Assembly: GCA_019744815.1 (NCBI GenBank)
Contig: JAIEUA010000001.1
Coordinates: 186,001-250,000, forward strand
Origin: Phycisphaerales bacterium
GTDB taxonomy: Bacteria > Planctomycetota > Phycisphaerae > Phycisphaerales > UBA1924
Reading direction: 5' to 3'
DNA length: 64,000 nucleotides
A program made the translations under genes and the position numbers. Below, piece after piece: positions 50,064 through 57,117 of this stretch; positions within the stretch are counted from its first letter, which is position 1, and every line of letters begins with the position of its first letter. The notes below the pieces were generated by a model. The model did not search any database and was not told the DNA's origin. It saw only the letters and a program-made list of their open reading frames with translations.

Positions 50064-52292
50064 TCACCGCTGGTGGGGCGCGGCGTCGGCGTTGATGGCG
50101 GGGGCGAGGGCGCTCCAGATGCTGGAGTAGGAGTCGGTCCAGGGCCGCATGCTGGCGGGGGGTGGGACGACGGACCACTTCGAGGTGGTGAGCAAGGGGT
50201 CGAGGTCGGCGCGGGCGGCGGCGACGAGCCAGGTGGAGGGGTAGCGGCCGGTCTTGTTGCTCTCTTCGAGCGTCAAGGAGTCGTCGCGCGATACGAGCGT
50301 GAACGGCTGATCGAGCGAGGAGACGGTGGCGCTGATGACGGGGGCGAGGTTGAGGAAGCGGCTGGAGATGTGGAAGACGATCGGGCCGTGGGGCTTCAGG
50401 CGGGAGCGGTAGGAGGCGAGCGCTTCGCGCGTCAAGAGGTGGAGCGGGACGGCGTCGGAGCTGAAGGCGTCGAGGATGATGAGGTCGAAGGTGCGGGGGT
50501 CGCGGGTGACGCCGAGGCGGCCGTCGGCGAGGACGATGTCGACTTTGCCCTTGGCGTCGGCGATGAAGGAGAAGAGATCGGGGTTGGTGGCGATGGTGGC
50601 GACGGCGGGGTCGATCTCGAAGAAGGTGAGGGTGTCGCGGTCGCGGGTGTAGGCGGCGATGGAGCCGGCGCCGAGGCCGACGCCGGCGACGGAGATGGGA
50701 GTGTCGGGGAGCTGCTTCCAGCGGAAGAGGTCGCCGAGCGGGCCGTCGGGGTGGTAGTAGGTGACGGGTGTGCGTCGGAGCGCGTCGGTGCGGACCTGCA
50801 TGCCGTGGACGGTGTTGCCGTGCTGGAGCTTGTTGAGGTTGGCGGTGTGGTAGATCTCGTGGATGCCGAAGAAGGTTCGCTCGACGTAGATGAGCTCGCC
50901 GGATTGCTGGCGGCTGATGAGCAGTGCGGCGACGAAGGCGACCATCGCGGCGACGCCGAAGCGGATGGCTCCGCCCGGCGGGCCCAGGAGCAGGAGCGCA
51001 CAGGCGACGGCGATGGTGAGGAAGCGGGCGTTGGGCACGGAGGCCGGGGAGATCGAGGGCGCGACGTACTGGATGGCGACGACGGCGGCGCTGACCAGTA
51101 GCAGTGAGGCGAGCACGCCGAAGAGGATGGTGCGTCGATCGAGCCCGCCGCGGCGCGAGGGGATGAGGCAGCACGCGGCGGCGATGGCGATGGGGTATTC
51201 GAGCGAGGCGTTGAAGGCGAGGGGGGCGAGGAGGGCGTTGAAGAGGCCGCCGGCGACGCCGCCGAGGGCGAGCCAGAGGTAGAACTCGGTGAGGTTGTGG
51301 GCGGCGGGCCGCAGCTCGGCGAGGCGGCGGTGGCAGGAGAGAGCGCCCGCGAAAAGCATGAAGAGATGGGCGAGGATGGCGAGGTCGTTGGGGAAGTCGT
51401 TGGAGAGGAAGCGGGTGGCGATGACGGCGAGGGACGCGGGGATGAGGAGCTTGCCGGCGAAGGAAGATGAGAACGGGAAGCGGGGCGAGAAGGCGAGGAC
51501 GAACGTGAGCAGATAGATGGAGAGCGGCACGACCCACAGCAGGGGCACGGGCGCGATGTCGGTGGTAATGGTCTGGGTGACGCCCAGCGAAAGGCTGGAG
51601 GGCACGGCGGCGAGGGCGAGCCAGAGCAGGCGGCGGGGCCAGGTGATGGAGGGCGCGTGGAGGTCCGGCGTTGCCGGAGCGGGGCCGCTGGTGGAGGTGC
51701 GGGCGGGGCGTGCGATGAAGAAGCAGAGGGCGACGAGGGCGGCGAAGGCGAAGTAGCCGCGGGAGAACCAGGCGGATTGCTCGGGGATGGAGAAGCGGGG
51801 CTCGAGGAAGAAGGGGAACGAGAGCAGGCCGACGAAGCTGCCGGTGTTGCTGGCGGCGTAGAGGAAGTACGGGTCTTTGGCTCGTGGGTGATTGGAGGCG
51901 GCGAACCAGGATTGGAGCAACGGGCCGGTGGTGGTGAGGACAAAGAACGGCGCGCCGGCGACGATGGGGAGCAGCAGCAGCAGCCAGAGCGCCGGTGAGT
52001 CGGCGGGCCCCGGAGCGGCGACGGCTTGGGGGAGCGCGATGGGCAGCGTCAACGCGGCGGCGGCGATGACGCTGGCGTGCACGAGTCCCTGGGCCGGGCG
52101 GGGGAGCTTCTTGGTGACGAGGTGGGAGTAGAAGTAGCCGAGCAGCAGAAGCGACTGGAAGAAGACCATCGTGGTGTTCCACACCGCGGGCGAGCCGCCC
52201 AGGAGCGGGAGCACGAGCTTGGCGGCCATGGGCTGCACCAGGAAGAGCAGGGCCGCGGCGAGGAAGATGGCGAGGGTGTACAGAAAGAGCAC
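50064..52292 (-). CDS. Membrane protein fused to a spermidine synthase-like domain
   Basis: 742 residues from a GTG. The first 400 residues hold about ten to twelve membrane segments in an MFS-like arrangement (FLYTLAIFLAAALLFLVQPMAAKLVLPLLGG; FLYAASNTGSFVGLLSFPFF). The C-terminal 250 residues form a Rossmann-type aminopropyltransferase-like domain: PISVAGVGLGAGSIAAYTRD (SAM motif), LTFFEIDPAVATIA, VDIVLADGRLGVTRDPRTFDLIILDAFSSDAVPLHLLTREAL. This is the 'fused MFS/spermidine synthase' family; the polyamine activity is unproven. GATAGT sits eight bases upstream of the GTG. The end is separated from ilvE by a hairpin. Confidence 0.9.
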   Translation of the reverse strand: MLFLYTLAIFLAAALLFLVQPMAAKLVLPLLGGSPAVWNTTMVFFQSLLLLGYFYSHLVTKKLPRPAQGLVHASVIAAAALTLPIALPQAVAAPGPADSPALWLLLLLPIVAGAPFFVLTTTGPLLQSWFAASNHPRAKDPYFLYAASNTGSFVGLLSFPFFLEPRFSIPEQSAWFSRGYFAFAALVALCFFIARPARTSTSGPAPATPDLHAPSITWPRRLLWLALAAVPSSLSLGVTQTITTDIAPVPLLWVVPLSIYLLTFVLAFSPRFPFSSSFAGKLLIPASLAVIATRFLSNDFPNDLAILAHLFMLFAGALSCHRRLAELRPAAHNLTEFYLWLALGGVAGGLFNALLAPLAFNASLEYPIAIAAACCLIPSRRGGLDRRTILFGVLASLLLVSAAVVAIQYVAPSISPASVPNARFLTIAVACALLLLGPPGGAIRFGVAAMVAFVAALLISRQQSGELIYVERTFFGIHEIYHTANLNKLQHGNTVHGMQVRTDALRRTPVTYYHPDGPLGDLFRWKQLPDTPISVAGVGLGAGSIAAYTRDRDTLTFFEIDPAVATIATNPDLFSFIADAKGKVDIVLADGRLGVTRDPRTFDLIILDAFSSDAVPLHLLTREALASYRSRLKPHGPIVFHISSRFLNLAPVISATVSSLDQPFTLVSRDDSLTLEESNKTGRYPSTWLVAAARADLDPLLTTSKWSVVPPPASMRPWTDSYSSIWSALAPAINADAAPHQR

Positions 52293-52300
52293 GAGGTGAG

Positions 52301-52306
52301 ACTATC
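52301..52306 (-). promoter_or_regulatory. -10-like GATAGT eight bases before the membrane-fusion start
   Basis: TGATAGT, CTCACCTC, GTG on the minus strand. Weaker match to TATAAT than the others. Confidence 0.35.
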
Positions 52307-52364
52307 ACAGCCTCGAACGGCGGCGGGTGCGGGAGGTGTGAGACCGGCGTCCTTTGAACGCAGG

Positions 52365-52393
52365 AACCCGCTCGCTCACGCTCGGGGCTCGTT
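52365..52393. repeat. CTCGCTCACGCTCGGGGCTCG repeat, single arm
   Basis: AACCCGCTCGCTCACGCTCG followed by GGGCTCGTT. Same core as the doublet at 54155-54237. Confidence 0.6.
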
Positions 52394-52422
52394 CAGTAGG
52401 AGATGCCGCGAGCGTTCGGAGG

Positions 52423-53211
52423 CTACTTCTCGTCTTCGGCGACCAGGGTCACGGTCTGGGTGTTGCGGCTGAGGTTGAAGAGGCCGACCTTGACGACGCG
52501 TTCCTGGGTTTCGCGGACGATGCCCTTGGCGGGATCGATGTCGAGGATCGCGGTGCGGTCGACGGTGGTGAAGTCGAACTTGGCAACGAGCTCGGACTCG
52601 AGGCGCAAGAGGCCGTCTTTGGTGCCCAGGAGGGTGGTGGTCTGGGTGGCGGTGCCGCGGGTTTTGTTCTGACCTTTGGAGTCGGACATGGTGACGTCGG
52701 CGGTGCTGACGCAGGGCTTGGTGAGCGTGGCGGGCATGAGGACGAGGGCGGGGTCGAAGGTGAGGATGCGTCCCTCGGCGGCGAGGTCGAGCTGCTTGAG
52801 GAAGACGGCGCCCTCGGCGGAACGCTCGAGGGTGGTGCGGCGGACCAGCGCGCCCTGCAGGGTGGCGTCTCGCGTCTCGTACTCGTCGATGGTCCAGGTC
52901 TGGACCGTGCTCAGCGATGTTTCCGCTGGCTTGGCCTCGCGCCGGACCAGACGCTTGCCTTCACGGTAGTTCTTGGTCCAGGGGGCGGCGCGATAGACGA
53001 CGGCGGCGTCGAGGGAGGTTGGAGCCGACGCGTTGGGAGCGGCGCTGACGACGGGGGTGTTGTCGGTGCTGCGATCAGCGCTGGCGCAGGCGGGGATCAG
53101 GCACGCGAGGGTGAGGAGGCACGTTGACGCAACCCACCCCCTGGCCCCCTCCCTCCCCCCACTGTGGGAGCGGGAGAAGCAACGGCCAGAAATCGCGCGT
53201 GCGGTGAGCAT
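52423..53211 (-). CDS. Lipoprotein of unknown function
   Basis: 262 residues from the ATG at 53211. The N-terminus is basic for about 25 residues, then STCLLTLACLIPACASAD, a likely lipobox ending at Cys. The mature protein is beta-rich (AVVYRAAPWTKNYREGKRLVRRE, TTLLGTKDGLLRLESELVAKFDF, RETQERVVKVGLFNLSRNTQTVTLV). No catalytic motif. It is divergent from the HEAT-repeat lipoprotein with only 22 bp between the start codons; their likely -10 elements overlap. Confidence 0.7.
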   Translation of the reverse strand: MLTARAISGRCFSRSHSGGREGARGWVASTCLLTLACLIPACASADRSTDNTPVVSAAPNASAPTSLDAAVVYRAAPWTKNYREGKRLVRREAKPAETSLSTVQTWTIDEYETRDATLQGALVRRTTLERSAEGAVFLKQLDLAAEGRILTFDPALVLMPATLTKPCVSTADVTMSDSKGQNKTRGTATQTTTLLGTKDGLLRLESELVAKFDFTTVDRTAILDIDPAKGIVRETQERVVKVGLFNLSRNTQTVTLVAEDEK

Positions 53212-53218
53212 GGGGAAA

Positions 53219-53226
53219 CTTATACT
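53219..53226. promoter_or_regulatory. Overlapping divergent -10 elements
   Basis: CTTATACT reads TATACT on plus (53221-53226), seven bases before the ATG at 53234, and TATAAG on minus (53224-53219), seven bases before the ATG at 53211. The two would exclude each other when bound by polymerase. Confidence 0.5.
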
Positions 53227-53233
53227 CCCGCCC

Positions 53234-54136
53234 ATGGCCTTGCCACGACGAGTTGTCTTTGCCGCCGCTGCCGCCCGAAAGGGGCGTGTCGCGCTTTGCG
53301 GGATGATGGTGGGTGTGGCGGCGTGCCTGGGCGGGTGCGATGTCTTCGACGATGTGAGGCCCGGGGCGCAGAGCCTGTTTGACCTGTGGCAGTTGCCCTC
53401 GCCCAGCGAGGCGGCGGAGATGGCGGTCGATCCCTACGACGCGGACAAGCGGTATCGCGGGACGATGCTGCTCTCCAGCGCGTACTTCGCCGGGCAGGAT
53501 GTCTACATCCGGCTGTTCGAGGACGCGGCCAAGGACCCTGACTCGGGCGTGCGGCTGGCGGGCACCAAGGCGCTGGCGAACCACGGATCGTCGAAGCACG
53601 TGGCGATCCTGATCGAGCGGCTGAAGGACAAAGAGCCGTTGGTGCGCCTGGAAGCGGCGCGCGGGCTGCAGCGGCTGCACGGCGAGGAGGCGATCGAGCC
53701 CCTGATGAACGCGAGCCGCGACCCGGACCTGGTCGCGCTGCGGGGCGAGGAGTCGGAGGAGAATCCCGACATCCGCACCGAGGCGGCCCACGCGCTGGGG
53801 CAGTATCGCACCGACGCGGTGGTGCAGCACCTAATCAAGGTCCTGGTGGATTCCAAGCTGAGCGTGAACCGCAGCGCGTTGGCGTCGCTGCGGACGCTGA
53901 CGGGGCAGGACTTTGGCTTTGATCGGCGGGCGTGGGTGACGTGGTACGACGCGGCCCCGGAGCCGTTCGCGGCGGGGACGCCGTATGTGTATCCGGTGTT
54001 CCAGCGTGACAAGACGTTCCTGGAGTACCTGCCCTTTGTGAGCCCGCCGCCGAACGAGGTGGCGGCGACGCCCTCGGGCATGCCGCCGATCGCGGGTGGA
54101 ACGCTGGCGCCGCAGTCCGAGAACGCGAAGAACTGA
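53234..54136 (+). CDS. HEAT-repeat lipoprotein
   Basis: 300 residues from the ATG at 53234, chosen over earlier in-frame codons because TATACT lies seven bases upstream. The signal ends in a lipobox (MMVGVAACLGGCDVF). Four to five HEAT/PBS-lyase-like repeats follow at about 75-225: SGVRLAGTKALANHGSSKHVAILIERLKDKEPLVRLEAARGLQRL, NPDIRTEAAHALGQYRTDAVVQHLIKVLVDSKLSVNRSALASLRTL. The C-terminus is Pro-rich. Probably a periplasmic scaffold or binding protein; partner unknown. Confidence 0.85.
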   Translation: MALPRRVVFAAAAARKGRVALCGMMVGVAACLGGCDVFDDVRPGAQSLFDLWQLPSPSEAAEMAVDPYDADKRYRGTMLLSSAYFAGQDVYIRLFEDAAKDPDSGVRLAGTKALANHGSSKHVAILIERLKDKEPLVRLEAARGLQRLHGEEAIEPLMNASRDPDLVALRGEESEENPDIRTEAAHALGQYRTDAVVQHLIKVLVDSKLSVNRSALASLRTLTGQDFGFDRRAWVTWYDAAPEPFAAGTPYVYPVFQRDKTFLEYLPFVSPPPNEVAATPSGMPPIAGGTLAPQSENAKN

Positions 54137-54154
54137 GGGCGGGTGTCTTGACGA

Positions 54155-54237
54155 GTCCGGAGCGTGAGCAACGGGTTTTCGGGCGTTGCGTCGCCGGCTG
54201 CGCTTCAGACCCACTCGCTGACGCTCGGGGCTCGTTG
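54155..54237. repeat. Inverted doublet with GAGCGTGAGC / GCTGACGCTC arms
   Basis: CGGAGCGTGAGCAACGGGTT faces ACCCACTCGCTGACGCTCGG. Another pairing of the CTCGCTCACGCTCGGGG repeat, of which a single arm is at 52365. Confidence 0.6.
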
Positions 54238-54279
54238 AAGCGGGCTCGTTGGAGCGGGACATCGGGTCGATAAGAGAGG

Positions 54280-55242
54280 ATGCGAAGGCTGGTCTGGCAA
54301 GCCGAGGGTGCGGCTGGGAGCGCGGTGCTGCGCGCGAGCGACGGCGCGGAGCCATCGCCTCAAAGCGGTGACGTGATCGTGCGGATGACGCGGGCGGCGC
54401 TCGACGGCTTGACGCCCGGTGAGCCGGGGCGGGTGGCGGGGCGCGAGCTCGTGGGCGTGGTGCTGAGCGTGGCGGATCCGGGGCGAACCTGGCTGGTCGG
54501 CAAGCGGGTGGTGGCGTTGCCGACGGTGGCGTGCGGGGCGTGTGATCTGTGCCGTGGCGGGTTGGCGACGCACTGTCGGGAGCGGCGGGAGCTGGGCGTG
54601 ACGCGCGACGGGACGCTGGCGGAGCGGGTGAGCGTGCCGCTGGCGAATCTGGTGGAGATTCCCAAGGAACTGGATGACGACCGGGCGGCGTTCTGCGTGC
54701 CCTTGGGCGCGGCGCTGCACGCGGCGAGTCTGGCGAAGGTCGAGGGCAAGGTGTTTGTCACGGTGATCGGCGATTCGCTGGAGGCGCTCTTGGCGGCTCA
54801 GGTGATGGCGCAGCGGAACGCGTCGGTGCGGCTGCTTGGGCGGAAGCCGCCGCGTTTGAGCGTGTGCGAGAAATGGGGCGTGAAGCACCGGCACATCGAT
54901 GAGGTGGGGCGGCGCGGAGATCAGGACCTGGTGCTGTCGTTCTCGGGGAGTGATGTGGATCTGGATGTGGCGCTGCGGCTGGCCCGGCCGCGGGCGACGG
55001 TGGTGCTGGCGGAACGGGTGGCGTGGTCGGGCGCGCGGGACGCGCTGGTGCCGCTGCGAGAGGGAGAGATGACGCTGATCGGTTCGCGGGGGGTGCGACT
55101 CGCGGAGGCGGCGGCGCTGCTGGCGTCGGGCGCGATCGATGTGGGGCCGCTGGTGAGCGGGAGGTACAAGCTGACGCATGCCGAGGCGGCGTTGGCGGGG
55201 TTGAGGGAGCCGCACCTTCGGTTGTTGGTGGAGGGCGGGTGA
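54280..55242 (+). CDS. Zinc-containing MDR-family oxidoreductase
   Basis: 320 residues of the medium-chain dehydrogenase/reductase fold. The N-terminal domain has GDVIVRMTRAALDGLTPG and GRVAGRELVGVVLSV. The structural zinc lobe is VACGACDLCRGGLATHC with four Cys. The catalytic zinc position (usually C-x-S/T-D) is not obvious, as the segment reads ALDGLT instead of CGSD, so it may lack the catalytic zinc. The Rossmann part keeps VFVTVIGDSLEALLAAQVMA, in place of GxGxxG, which suggests reduced cofactor binding. GATAAG lies five bases before the ATG. Possibly an inactive or diverged relative; role unknown. Confidence 0.78.
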   Translation: MRRLVWQAEGAAGSAVLRASDGAEPSPQSGDVIVRMTRAALDGLTPGEPGRVAGRELVGVVLSVADPGRTWLVGKRVVALPTVACGACDLCRGGLATHCRERRELGVTRDGTLAERVSVPLANLVEIPKELDDDRAAFCVPLGAALHAASLAKVEGKVFVTVIGDSLEALLAAQVMAQRNASVRLLGRKPPRLSVCEKWGVKHRHIDEVGRRGDQDLVLSFSGSDVDLDVALRLARPRATVVLAERVAWSGARDALVPLREGEMTLIGSRGVRLAEAAALLASGAIDVGPLVSGRYKLTHAEAALAGLREPHLRLLVEGG

Positions 55243-55266
55243 GCGATCCGGCGTGGCGCGGATCAC

Positions 55267-55272
55267 TACCCT
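55267..55272 (+). promoter_or_regulatory. -10-like TACCCT five bases before aroC
   Basis: CACTACCCTTGGAGATG: TACCCT, TGGAG, ATG. Spacing too short for GGAG to act as SD. Confidence 0.4.
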
Positions 55273-55277
55273 TGGAG

Positions 55278-56477
55278 ATGCCAGTTCTTGACTATCAGAC
55301 AGCCGGCGAATCGCACGGCCCGGCGCTTGTCATCACCGTCACCGGCCTGCCGGCGGGCCTTGATCTTGACGTGGAGTTCATCAACGCGGAGCTGGGTCGT
55401 CGCCAGGGCGGCTACGGCCGTGGCGGGCGACAGCGCATCGAGCAGGACACGGTGGAGTTTCTGACCGGCGTCCGTCGCGGGCGCACGATCGCGGCCCCGC
55501 TCACGATGGTGATTAAGAACAACGACTCGCGCCTCGATGATTTGGCGAAGACGCCGCCGGTGTATCGGCCGCGGCCGGGGCACGCGGACCTGGCGGGGAG
55601 CGTGAAGTGGCTGACGACCGATTGCCGCGAGACGCTGGAGCGAGCGAGCGCGCGGGAGACGGCGAGCCGCGTGGCGGCGGGTGCGCTGGCGCGATGCCTG
55701 CTCCGCGAGTTCAACATCGAGGCGTTTGGCTTTGTCCGCAGCATTCTCGACGCCCAGACCGGCGTGAGCGTGACGGACGCGAACTGGCAGGACCTGAAGA
55801 AGATCCGCGACGAGAGCGAGACGTATTGCCCTGATGAGGCCGTGACGACGCGGCAGTGCGAGATCATCCGCCAGGCCAAGATCGACAAGGACACCGTCGG
55901 CGGCCTGGTCGAGGCTCACATCTTCGGCTGCCCCATCGGCCTGGGCTCGTGCATGGACTGGACGACGAAGCTGGACGCGCGGCTGGCGTACGCGGTGATG
56001 GGCATCCAGGCTTTCAAGGCGGTGGAGATCGGCATGGGCAAGGAGTGCGCCTTCAAGCCCGGGCACCAGGTGCACGATCCGATCCGCTACGACGCCAAGC
56101 AGCGCGACAAGGCTCATCTGGGCTTTGTTCGCGACAGCAACAACGCCGGCGGCACCGAGGGCGGCATGACCAATGGCATGCCGGTGGTGGTGCGCGGCAC
56201 GATGAAGCCGATCGCGACGCTCTTGCGGGGGATGCCGAGCGTGGACCTGAATACCAAGGCGAGCGAGCAGAGCAGCTACGAGCGGAGCGACGTGTGCGCG
56301 GTGAGCGCGGCGAGCGTGGTGCTCGAGAACGTGTGCGCGTTCGAGGTGGCGCGGGCGTTCACGGAGAAGTTCAGCGGCGATTCGGTGACGGAGATCCGGG
56401 CCCAGTACGACGCGTACCTGCGGTTCGCGCGGATGCTGCCGCTGGAGCCGCCGGTGGCGGTGATCGCGAAGGGGTAG
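55278..56477 (+). CDS. aroC: Chorismate synthase
   Basis: Converts EPSP to chorismate, last common step of aromatic biosynthesis, with reduced FMN. 399 residues from the ATG at 55278. The conserved blocks are YQTAGESHGPALVITVTGLPAG, RRQGGYGRGGRQRIEQDTVEFLTGVRRGRTIAAPL, YRPRPGHADLAGSVKW, RASARETASRVAAGALARCLL, and the C-terminal NNAGGTEGGMTNGMPVVVRGTMKPI. The longer ORF start at 55023 is a shadow of the MDR gene. TACCCT lies five bases before the ATG, and the GGAG next to the ATG is too close to serve as SD, so a leaderless mRNA is likely. Confidence 0.96.
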   Translation: MPVLDYQTAGESHGPALVITVTGLPAGLDLDVEFINAELGRRQGGYGRGGRQRIEQDTVEFLTGVRRGRTIAAPLTMVIKNNDSRLDDLAKTPPVYRPRPGHADLAGSVKWLTTDCRETLERASARETASRVAAGALARCLLREFNIEAFGFVRSILDAQTGVSVTDANWQDLKKIRDESETYCPDEAVTTRQCEIIRQAKIDKDTVGGLVEAHIFGCPIGLGSCMDWTTKLDARLAYAVMGIQAFKAVEIGMGKECAFKPGHQVHDPIRYDAKQRDKAHLGFVRDSNNAGGTEGGMTNGMPVVVRGTMKPIATLLRGMPSVDLNTKASEQSSYERSDVCAVSAASVVLENVCAFEVARAFTEKFSGDSVTEIRAQYDAYLRFARMLPLEPPVAVIAKG

Positions 56478-56528
56478 CTGAGTTTTCTTCCGAGATGGCT
56501 ACGGACTTCGATTGGCAGCAAGCGCCCT

Positions 56529-56534
56529 TACAAT
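56529..56534 (+). promoter_or_regulatory. -10-like TACAAT six bases before hicB
   Basis: TTACAATCCACGCATG: TACAAT, six bases, ATG. The best TATAAT match of the set. Confidence 0.55.
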
Positions 56535-56540
56535 CCACGC

Positions 56541-56741
56541 ATGAAATGGCGAGTGATCCTCGAACGCGATCCCGAAACCGGTGACTGGGCGGCATGGGTT
56601 CCCGAACTTCCTGGCTGCGCCTCGGCAGGCTCGACAGAGGCGGAAGCCCTCGCCAACATCCGCGAGGCCATCGAGCTCTACCTGCAGCGCGACCCGATCG
56701 AACTGCCCCCTGGCGCAGTGATCCGCGAGATCGCGGCGTAA
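56541..56741 (+). CDS. hicB: HicB-like antitoxin
   Basis: 66 residues: KWRVILERDPETGDWAAWVP, then ELPGCASAGSTEAEALANIREAIELYLQ, the partial RNase H-like fold of HicB, ending RDPIELPPGAVIREIAA. It lacks the C-terminal DNA-binding domain of long HicB proteins, as in the short HicB group, so autoregulation would need another factor. It starts 63 bp after aroC with TACAAT six bases upstream of the ATG. The toxin gene follows after 38 bp in the same direction. Confidence 0.9.
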   Translation: MKWRVILERDPETGDWAAWVPELPGCASAGSTEAEALANIREAIELYLQRDPIELPPGAVIREIAA

Positions 56742-56779
56742 GAGCCATTCTTCCACCACCTCGCGGGAGTGCGGCACGA

Positions 56780-57004
56780 ATGGGAGAGCGCGTCCTTCGG
56801 ATGACATCACGCGAGGTGCAGGACGTACTCCGACGCTACGGCTTTGTGCTTGTGTCGCAGAAGGGCAGCCACCAAAAGTGGCGCAGCCTGACGCGGGGAC
56901 TTCAGGTCATTGTGCCTCACCACCAGAGCAAGCCCCTGCCGCTCGGTACGATGCTCTCGATCATGAAGGGCGCGGAGATTCCCGAGTCGGAGTATCGAGG
57001 TTGA
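56780..57004 (+). CDS. hicA: HicA-like mRNA interferase toxin
   Basis: 74 residues from the ATG at 56780 (an internal ATG at 56801 would remove the first seven residues). The dsRNA-binding-like fold has VLRMTSREVQDVLRRYGFVL, then VSQKGSHQKWRSL with the catalytic His of the GSH motif, and VIVPHHQSKPLPLGTMLSIMKGAEIPESEY. HicA cleaves mRNA and is held by HicB. The order here is antitoxin first. The ORF in the track starting at 56594 is a shadow of hicB for its N-terminal part. Confidence 0.92.
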   Translation: MGERVLRMTSREVQDVLRRYGFVLVSQKGSHQKWRSLTRGLQVIVPHHQSKPLPLGTMLSIMKGAEIPESEYRG

Positions 57005-57117
57005 ATTGCCTCGTGAATCCTCTGCGCGGGGCGATCCGCCCGCTCTGACGAGTGGGGCTGATTCACGAGCTGACTGAGCACGGTGTCCGCCCGCAGGTTC
57101 CTCCCCAAGAATCACAG

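Noticed and set aside
48775-52308. Single 1178-residue minus ORF joining ilvE to the spermidine-synthase-like region
   Set aside because: Only the C-terminal 335 codons are ilvE; the rest is a frame shadow of the membrane fusion gene, which is in another frame.
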